Source of the DNA: Galactobacter sp.
GTDB taxonomy: Bacteria > Actinomycetota > Actinomycetes > Actinomycetales > Micrococcaceae
Length of the DNA: 45,719 bases
NCBI RefSeq assembly: GCF_022712295.1
Contig: NZ_JALAGT010000012.1
Span: 1-45,719, forward strand
Direction of reading: 5' to 3'
Each line of letters starts with the position of its first letter. Within the stretch, counting starts at the first letter, position 1. A program made the translations under genes and the position numbers. Positions 40,599-45,719 of the stretch are shown here, piece after piece. The notes beneath the pieces were generated by a model. It was given only the letters and a program-made list of their open reading frames with translations, had not been told where the DNA came from and made no database searches.

Positions 40599-40648
40599 AA
40601 ACCACAGCTACGGTGCCGAAGGGTAGATCGGCACCGTAGCTGTGGTTT
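40599..40648. terminator. Bidirectional terminator between the ligase-like gene and pepN
   Basis: A perfect 21-bp stem (40599-40619 with 40628-40648) with an 8-nt loop; A-run on one side and TTTCTT on the other serve both directions. Confidence 0.93.
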
Positions 40649-40686
40649 CTTGCCGTAGATGAGTCGTGCGTGCCCGGCCCGCGCGG

Positions 40687-43323
40687 TCAGGCGGCCTGCG
40701 CGCGCAGCCGCCTGCGGACGTCGTCCAGTGACTCGATGACCAGCCGCCGCAACGCGGCGGGCTGGTCTTGGTTGGCCTCCAGCCAGGCGCGGGTCGCCAC
40801 CACCGTCGGGTGGGTGTCCGCGTCGCCGTCCGCGATCTCGGCATCTGCGGGGTAGAGGCCCTTGACCACCCGGGTGGACTGGCCCTGGGTCTGTTCGCGC
40901 CACACCTTGGCCAGGCGGTCGAAGTACTCCGCCGGATCCGGTCGATCCACGTGCCTCGGATCCACGCCGAGCCCGTCGATGACAGCCTGCAGCTGGTCGT
41001 TGGAGAGTTGCGCTCCCGAGACGTCGCGACCGCTGTAGGCGGCCTGGCGCGCTGAAGCCTTGACGTCGGCGTCCGGGATCGCGGCCAGCGCCCGGGTGAG
41101 GCCGGTGGAGGACACGGCGGTGGGCGCCGCAGCCTGTCGGCCGGACAAGGAGGCGGCGTCGATGCGGCCGTGCGCGGCGAAGACGCTCAGTGCGGCCCAG
41201 GTCAGCTCCTCCCCGAGATCGAAGGCATTCGTCGGGTCCAACCAGGTGGCGATGACACCCAGCGTGTCTGCGGCCGGGGCCTGCAGGTGTTCCAGGGCCG
41301 AGAACAGGGCGCGCAACCGGACGGTGCGCACGTCGGAGAGTTCCGGCTCGTCCACGATGGCTTCCAGCAGCCAGGTGCTCCATCGGGCCAGGAGTTCCTG
41401 ACGCTGCTCGGCACGGGCGTAATCCACCAGGCCGGACGTCGCCTGCGCGAACACCTGGGAAAGCACACCGGTGTCCTCCAGCAGGTGGGACGTGGCGACG
41501 ACGCCGTCCACGAAGCGTTCCGGTGCCAGACCGCCGTCGCGCACCAGGTTCCACGCCGCGGCGAATGCCGTGGCCCGAGCCAACTCGTCCTCGAACCCTT
41601 CCGCGAGGAAGGCCTCCAGTGAGTTGGCGTCGGGGGCCACCAGCGCATAACTGAGATCGGCGTCGTTGGGCAGCAGGACCGTATCCGCGGGCAGGCCGAG
41701 AATCTCAGGGACCTCCGCGGCGGCGAGGGCGCCGTCGGCGTCCTCCAAGCGGACCTCGGGGGAGGCAACCAGCCGAGCCGGGCCGTCGGGCACAGGAGCG
41801 TAGGCGCCCACGTGCACCACGTGCGGGCGCAGAACCGACTCGCCCGTACGCGGATCGGTTGCGGACTGGTGCAGTGCGGCTGAGGCGATCCGGCCGTCCT
41901 CGACGGTGGTTTCCAGCGTGAGGGTGGAGACGCCTGCCGTGGCCAGCCATGCAGCGGCCCATCCGCTCATGTCCCGCCCGGAGGCGGAACCGAGGGCCCT
42001 GAGGAAATCGGCCAAGGTGGTGTTGCCCCACGCGTTGTCCCGGAAGTAGTCGCGCGCGGCAGCGAGGAAGGTGTCGCGGCCGACGTAGGCCGAGAGCTGC
42101 TTCAGCACCGAGGCACCCTTGGCGTAGGTGATGCCGTCGAAGTTCTGGTCTGCCGCCTCCAGATCCACGATGTCGGCCACGATGGGGTGCGTGGTGGGGT
42201 ACTGGTCCTGGCGGTAGGCCCAGGCCTTACGACGCGAGGCGAAGGTGGTCCACGACGTCGTGAAGTCGGTGGCCTCGTCCACGGCGAGGGCGCCCACGTA
42301 ATCCGCGAAGGATTCCTTGAGCCAGAGATCGTCCCACCACTTCATGGTGTCGAGGACCCCGAAGGCCATGTGGCTCATCTCGTGGAGTATCGTGTTGGCG
42401 CGGCCCTCGTGCTGAGCCTCGGTGGCTGCTGAGGTGAAGATGTAGCTCTCGGTAAAGGTGACGAGGCCGGGATTCTCCATGGCGCCGAGGTTGTACTCGG
42501 GGACGAAAGCCTGGTCGTACTTACCCCAGGGGTAGGCCACGTCGAAGTTCTCGTGGAACCAGTCCAGGCCGCGCTTGGTGACCTCGAAGATCTCCTCGGT
42601 GTCGGCGTGCTCCGCGATGGAGGCGCGGGTGAGGATGCCCAGGGGGATCTCCACGTGTGCGCCGGAGGCGGTGTCCCCGGTGTAGCGATCGGTCCAGTAC
42701 GCGTAGGGGCCGGCCAGGAACGTGGTGATGTAGGTGGACATGGGCTCGGTCCGAGCGAAGATGCGCGTCGAGTTGGTTCCCTCCGCCTCCACGACGTCGT
42801 GGAGGGCGCCGTTGGAGGCCACGTGCCACTGATTTGGGGCGGTGATCCGCGTGGCGAAGCGAGCCTTCAGGTCGGGTTGTTCGAAGTTCGGGTAGATGCG
42901 GCGGCAGTCGGCCGGCTCGTTCTGCGAGTACAGGTAGGTGAATCCGTCCGCGGGGTCCACATAACGGTGCACGCCCTCACCCGAACGGGAGTAGTAGGAG
43001 CGCGACTCGATGATCGCGGTGTTGTGTTCCTTGAGCGCGGGCAGGTGGATACGGGCGCCGTCCACCACGTCCTCCGGTTCCAGGGTTACTCCGTTCAAGC
43101 TCACGGAGTTCACCTCGTGACCCAGGTAGTCCAGGAACGTTGCGGCACCCTCACTGGCGTCGAAGTCCACCTCAGTGCGTACGGCGAAGGAGGGGGAATC
43201 CTGGTCCTCGGCGTTGGAGAAATCCAGGTGCAGTCGATAGTCGAGCGTGGTGACCACAAGGGCGCGCGCGGCGGCCTCGTCACGTCGCAGGTTCTCGTTC
43301 AGGGGCCGGGGATCGCAGATCAT
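40687..43323 (-). CDS. pepN: Aminopeptidase N (M1 family)
   Basis: An 878-residue cytosolic zinc metallopeptidase removing N-terminal residues. GAMEN substrate motif at 280-284, zinc motif HEMSH (314-318) with the third ligand Glu337 in WLKESFADY, and the ERAP1-like helical C-terminus. The zinc helix reads HMAFG where most members have HMWFG. The ATG at 43323 has no clear Shine-Dalgarno sequence. It is divergent from the kinase-like gene, with 101 bp between starts. Confidence 0.96.
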   Translation of the reverse strand: MICDPRPLNENLRRDEAAARALVVTTLDYRLHLDFSNAEDQDSPSFAVRTEVDFDASEGAATFLDYLGHEVNSVSLNGVTLEPEDVVDGARIHLPALKEHNTAIIESRSYYSRSGEGVHRYVDPADGFTYLYSQNEPADCRRIYPNFEQPDLKARFATRITAPNQWHVASNGALHDVVEAEGTNSTRIFARTEPMSTYITTFLAGPYAYWTDRYTGDTASGAHVEIPLGILTRASIAEHADTEEIFEVTKRGLDWFHENFDVAYPWGKYDQAFVPEYNLGAMENPGLVTFTESYIFTSAATEAQHEGRANTILHEMSHMAFGVLDTMKWWDDLWLKESFADYVGALAVDEATDFTTSWTTFASRRKAWAYRQDQYPTTHPIVADIVDLEAADQNFDGITYAKGASVLKQLSAYVGRDTFLAAARDYFRDNAWGNTTLADFLRALGSASGRDMSGWAAAWLATAGVSTLTLETTVEDGRIASAALHQSATDPRTGESVLRPHVVHVGAYAPVPDGPARLVASPEVRLEDADGALAAAEVPEILGLPADTVLLPNDADLSYALVAPDANSLEAFLAEGFEDELARATAFAAAWNLVRDGGLAPERFVDGVVATSHLLEDTGVLSQVFAQATSGLVDYARAEQRQELLARWSTWLLEAIVDEPELSDVRTVRLRALFSALEHLQAPAADTLGVIATWLDPTNAFDLGEELTWAALSVFAAHGRIDAASLSGRQAAAPTAVSSTGLTRALAAIPDADVKASARQAAYSGRDVSGAQLSNDQLQAVIDGLGVDPRHVDRPDPAEYFDRLAKVWREQTQGQSTRVVKGLYPADAEIADGDADTHPTVVATRAWLEANQDQPAALRRLVIESLDDVRRRLRAQAA

Positions 43324-43424
43324 GAAAACTATTCAAGCACTCTTTCACATCTTGGGGTATCGGCCCTGGTCGGATGTTTCTCCGTTGTCAGATGTCGCGA
43401 TGAGGCAGATGCCAGGATGGGTCA

Positions 43425-44252
43425 ATGACCAATCGGAACGATGTCCACGCGATCGTGGATGCGGTCGCTACCGCACTTGGTGCGCCCGCCGTCCTGGACC
43501 GGGTGCTCCCCGGTGGTACGCATGCCACCACCGTCGTGGTCACGTGTCGGGGCCGCAGCCTGGTTGCGCGCCGCTTTCCCCTGGGCGACGACGCGGCGCG
43601 CCGTGAGTGCGCAGCTCACCCGACGCTGGCGAGGCTCGGCACCTTGGTTCCCCGGCTCGTTGCAATTGGCGGCACGCAGGCACGCCCCGTGATCATCACG
43701 ACCGTAGTGCCCGGCACCCCGCCGTCGCCCGACCTACCGGTTGCGGCCATCGCAGCAGGTATGGCCCGGACGTTGGCGCGGATTCATGGCCTATCCGGTG
43801 CCGGTCTCCGGCTCCAACCGGTGGGACCCGGGATGGGCGACGGGCCGCTGGCACGTAGGGCACGGGCCGAGTTCGAGGACCTCAACACGAGCCACCGAGT
43901 GCTGACCCACCTCGATTTCTGGTGCGGGAACGTCCTGTGGGACAGCAGTGACGTGGCCGGCGTCGTGGACTGGTCCGGCGCCTGCAGCGCGCCCCGCGGC
44001 GTGGACCTGGCGTGGTGTCGACAGGATCTGGTCCTCTTGGGCGATCCCGACGCCGCGGAACTGTTCTTGCGTGAGTACCAGAGGTTGTCCGGGGTCACGG
44101 TGACAGACATCGGCGCCTGGGACGTGCAAGCGGCGGCGCGAGCCGAGGACAGGGTGGAGACCTGGGCGCCCAATTACCTGGGGATCGGTCGCAGTGATGG
44201 CACTGCGGAAACCCTGCGCGCCCGTCTCGACGCCTGGAATGCCACGCTCTGA
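43425..44252 (+). CDS. Aminoglycoside phosphotransferase/choline kinase fold protein
   Basis: A 275-residue APH-family protein. The catalytic loop is LTHLDFWCGNVLW (catalytic Asp, Asn) and the metal Asp is in VAGVVDWSGA, followed by PRGVDLAWCRQDLVL, a typical APH pattern. The N-lobe has GGTHATTVVV and LVARRF (Lys position occupied by Arg). It phosphorylates an unknown small molecule or acts as a fructosamine- or homoserine-type kinase; resistance cannot be inferred. AGGA lies 9 nt before the ATG. It is the last gene before the 1-kb gene-free region. Confidence 0.85.
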   Translation: MTNRNDVHAIVDAVATALGAPAVLDRVLPGGTHATTVVVTCRGRSLVARRFPLGDDAARRECAAHPTLARLGTLVPRLVAIGGTQARPVIITTVVPGTPPSPDLPVAAIAAGMARTLARIHGLSGAGLRLQPVGPGMGDGPLARRARAEFEDLNTSHRVLTHLDFWCGNVLWDSSDVAGVVDWSGACSAPRGVDLAWCRQDLVLLGDPDAAELFLREYQRLSGVTVTDIGAWDVQAAARAEDRVETWAPNYLGIGRSDGTAETLRARLDAWNATL

Positions 44253-44540
44253 CCAGCCTCATCGGCATACGCGCAGGACTCTCATACTGTGTGGCGGACC
44301 AGACGGGACTCCACACTGTGGGATGCCATGCTTCAACGGCCCTTCGACAGGTGCGATCCTGGGCGATCCGTCGGGCCCCTGCTGCGTCATGAGAACAGGA
44401 GCACGACACAGCTTGTGATTCTCCGCCGGATTGGTCGCCACGAGACGTGTTTCAACTTCGAACTCGAAGGGGACAGACCTGACGGTCGCACGCACACTAA
44501 ACCGAATGACACCCATTCGAGGATGGAAAGCGATTGTCGA

Positions 44541-44560
44541 TTCATTCGTGCACGAATGAA
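44541..44560. promoter_or_regulatory. 20-bp perfect palindrome
   Basis: TTCATTCGTGCACGAATGAA is fully self-complementary and has the length and symmetry of a dimeric regulator's site. It lies 23 bp before TTGACA, and no gene follows closely. Confidence 0.6.
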
Positions 44561-44630
44561 GCCCTCTTTACACTTTTCGTGGTTGACATACCTAGCCCAT
44601 TCACAACGCGTTCCCGCGACATCACCCAGC

Positions 44631-44935
44631 AATCCCACCGAGCCTTCCCGCCCTGCCTTGCCACGGCACCGCCCGGTAACCCCAGCCGGCCATGTCTCCT
44701 CGCTAACCGTCACTCCCGGGCGCACATCTCCGCCAATCCGTTCTGAGCCCTGTGACTTGGCCCAGTGACTTGGCCCTGCCTGGCCGCGACGCCGCCCAGT
44801 GACCCCAGCCGGCCATGCTTCCTTACTAGCCGTCGCACCGAGCAGCGTCTGCTGACTGACGGTCACACCTGGCCACAGCTCTCCGCAGTAGCGCTCCGAG
44901 TCCTGTGACTTGGCCCTGCCCGGCTGCGCCGCCAC
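44631..44935. repeat. Two degenerate tandem repeats of about 130-150 bp
   Basis: The segments 44648-44763 and about 44763-44925 share ordered blocks: CCGCCC[AG]GT[AG]ACC, CCAGCCGGCCATG and CCTGTGACTTGGCCC. The second has about 30 extra bases, and GTGACTTGGCCC is also duplicated over 13 bp near 44750-44775. Confidence 0.75.
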
Positions 44936-45211
44936 CTACCAACCCCGCCGCAGCACGCTACGCGCCCACCACGCAACCTCTGCACCCCCAGCCAGTGGAT
45001 CCGCCACCCGCTCCACCCCGCCTGGTCAATCCTCCCGCCGCGCTCGACCGATCGCCTCGGTCGCCCACCTGGGTCAACCCAATTCCCATGCGACGCTTAA
45101 CCGGCTTTCTGCAATCCAGGATTATTGATTGGCATGTTTGTGGGCATGTCGTCCACATATTGTGGATTAGTCACGGGTGGAAACCCGGCTCATCTGGGAA
45201 TCACCTGGCAG

Positions 45212-45240
45212 TTAAGAAAAACACTGGCGCTGGTTATTAT
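45212..45240 (+). promoter_or_regulatory. Promoter of the right-end DUF222 gene
   Basis: TTAAGA (45212-45217) and TATTAT (45235-45240) with a 17-bp spacer, 19 nt before the ATG at 45260. Confidence 0.55.
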
Positions 45241-45259
45241 GTGCTAGTAGAGTCAGTGC

Positions 45260-45719
45260 ATGGAAGCGAATCGGGGGATCCGCTCAGGGGAACACACCAC
45301 CTCAGGGGACCAGAAACCACAGCAGCAGGGACAAACTCGCCCACCAGCAGTCTTGGTCGAGCTCAAGGGCCACGTTGCCTTGTTGAACTCCGAGGCCTTC
45401 TCCGGGTGGGACAACGCAGAGGCGCTGGCCGGGCTGGCTGCGCTGGAAACGGTGAAGCGAATGATTGAGGCCCGTCAGGCCCTGATCACCGACCATATAG
45501 TCCGGGTGCGGTGTCAGGCGGCCGAGGCGGCCGAACGCTCGGTCAGGAACGTCCCCGCCGAGGTCGGCAAAGACCTCGGCCTGGCGCGGAAACTGAACGG
45601 CTCCCGAGCCCGTCACCTCGTGGACCTCGCCTCCGAATGCCCTGGCCAAGCGCCGTTGACGTTCGCGTTGTGGTTGGACGGAAAAGTCAGTGAGGAGCAA
45701 GCCCTCACCCTGTTCAAGC
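45260..45719 (+). CDS. DUF222/HNH family protein, 3'-truncated by window edge
   Basis: Frame 2 is open from the ATG at 45260 to the last base (153 codons). It starts MEANRGIRSGEHTTSGDQ, a low-complexity N-terminus, then VLVELKGHVALLNSEAFSGWDNAEALAGLAALETVKRMIEARQ, and enters the same conserved stretch that opens the left-end gene (RCQAAEAAERSVRNVPAEVG). The rest of DUF222 and any HNH domain lie beyond the window. It has its own promoter but no clear Shine-Dalgarno sequence. Confidence 0.85.
   Translation, partial: MEANRGIRSGEHTTSGDQKPQQQGQTRPPAVLVELKGHVALLNSEAFSGWDNAEALAGLAALETVKRMIEARQALITDHIVRVRCQAAEAAERSVRNVPAEVGKDLGLARKLNGSRARHLVDLASECPGQAPLTFALWLDGKVSEEQALTLFK
45509..45636 (+). repeat. 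Right copy of the near-identical direct repeat
   Basis: Matches 1-128 with a single mismatch at 45607; after 45636 the two paralogues diverge. Confidence 0.95.

Larger units (their letters stand above)
44253..45259. other. 1-kb region without a convincing gene
   Basis: Open frames here are short and repetitive, with no recognisable domain. The stretch contains a 14-bp palindrome (44456-44469), a 20-bp perfect palindrome (44541-44560) near a TTGACA box (44583-44588), degenerate tandem repeats of 130-150 bp (44631-44935), and a lower-GC segment (about 45080-45259) with a likely promoter for the following DUF222 gene. It looks like remodelled, probably non-coding DNA at an unstable locus. Confidence 0.7.

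Noticed and set aside
43425..44252. Aminoglycoside resistance gene
   Set aside because: Only the general APH fold motifs are visible; many family members act on metabolites.
44387..44935. 182-codon minus-strand frame in the gene-free region
   Set aside because: It translates the degenerate tandem repeats, with no start signal and no recognisable domain.
1..45719. Terminal direct repeat as evidence of a circular replicon
   Set aside because: The end copies belong to two distinct paralogues that differ right after the shared 128 bp, and the content is core chromosomal genes.
1..45719. tRNA, rRNA, insertion sequences, prophage or integrase genes
   Set aside because: None recognised by eye on either strand; spacers are short and no transposase or integrase motifs were seen.

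Overview
The window reads as chromosomal DNA from a high-GC actinobacterium, most likely of the order Micrococcales (Micrococcaceae-like); the genus cannot be fixed from sequence alone. The evidence is high GC with strong GC3 bias, frequent GTG starts overlapping upstream TGA stops, many leaderless promoters (a TANNNT box 6-8 nt before the start codon), DUF222/HNH paralogues, and actinobacterial gene orders: alaS-ruvX-mltG-aroE-aroC-aroK-aroB-efp-nusB; ABC exporter-ctaA divergent from sufR-sufB-sufD-sufC-sufT; DUF3099-SURF1 beside fabG. Almost everything is housekeeping.

Layout. 1-1719 is the 3' part of a DUF222/HNH endonuclease gene cut by the window edge. 1816-4546 holds a small helix-hairpin-helix protein, tRNA hydroxylase trhO (minus) and rarA. 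4589-7351 holds lgt, rpsD with a structured leader, and two small membrane-anchored proteins. 7457-17602 is a tightly coupled plus-strand block (alaS to nusB) covering alanyl-tRNA charging, RNase-H-fold RuvX, the MltG transglycosylase, four shikimate-pathway enzymes, a small TPR-like protein, EF-P and NusB. 17744-21872 (minus) is an ABC-2 exporter, heme A synthase and a PrsW-like membrane protein. 22056-26715 (plus) is the SUF iron-sulfur assembly operon headed by its regulator. 26851-28861 (minus) is a biotin ECF transporter bioYMN with a BioQ-like palindrome at its promoter. 29000-34209 has an ABC-F ATPase, SURF1, a zinc-ribbon-like protein, DUF3099, fabG and an unusual SDR. 34370-40559 has a VanW protein, serB, an ABC ATPase, a SpoU methyltransferase, type-B L31 and a lipoate ligase-like protein. 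40687-44252 has an M1 aminopeptidase and an APH-family kinase. 44253-45259 is a 1-kb gene-free stretch of degenerate repeats, followed by the 5' part of a second DUF222/HNH gene.

Functional links. CtaA and SURF1 both serve cytochrome c oxidase. SufBCD supplies Fe-S clusters. Biotin uptake and FabG both feed fatty-acid synthesis, and a lipoate/octanoate transferase-like protein handles the other acyl cofactor. RpsD, L31, EF-P, ABC-F, NusB and AlaS are translation or transcription genes.

No convincing new defence or mobile system was found. The most unusual signals are: (i) short tandem duplications (16-19 bp) that begin inside the last codons of genes and repeat the stop-codon region into the spacer, at 17712-17753, 30585-30671, 34316-34383 and more weakly 16481-16518; (ii) a PrsW-type protein lacking the protease residues; (iii) an SDR with enoyl-reductase-like Y-x6-K spacing; (iv) several palindromes likely to be operators; (v) window ends lying in two DUF222/HNH paralogues that share a nearly identical 128 bp.
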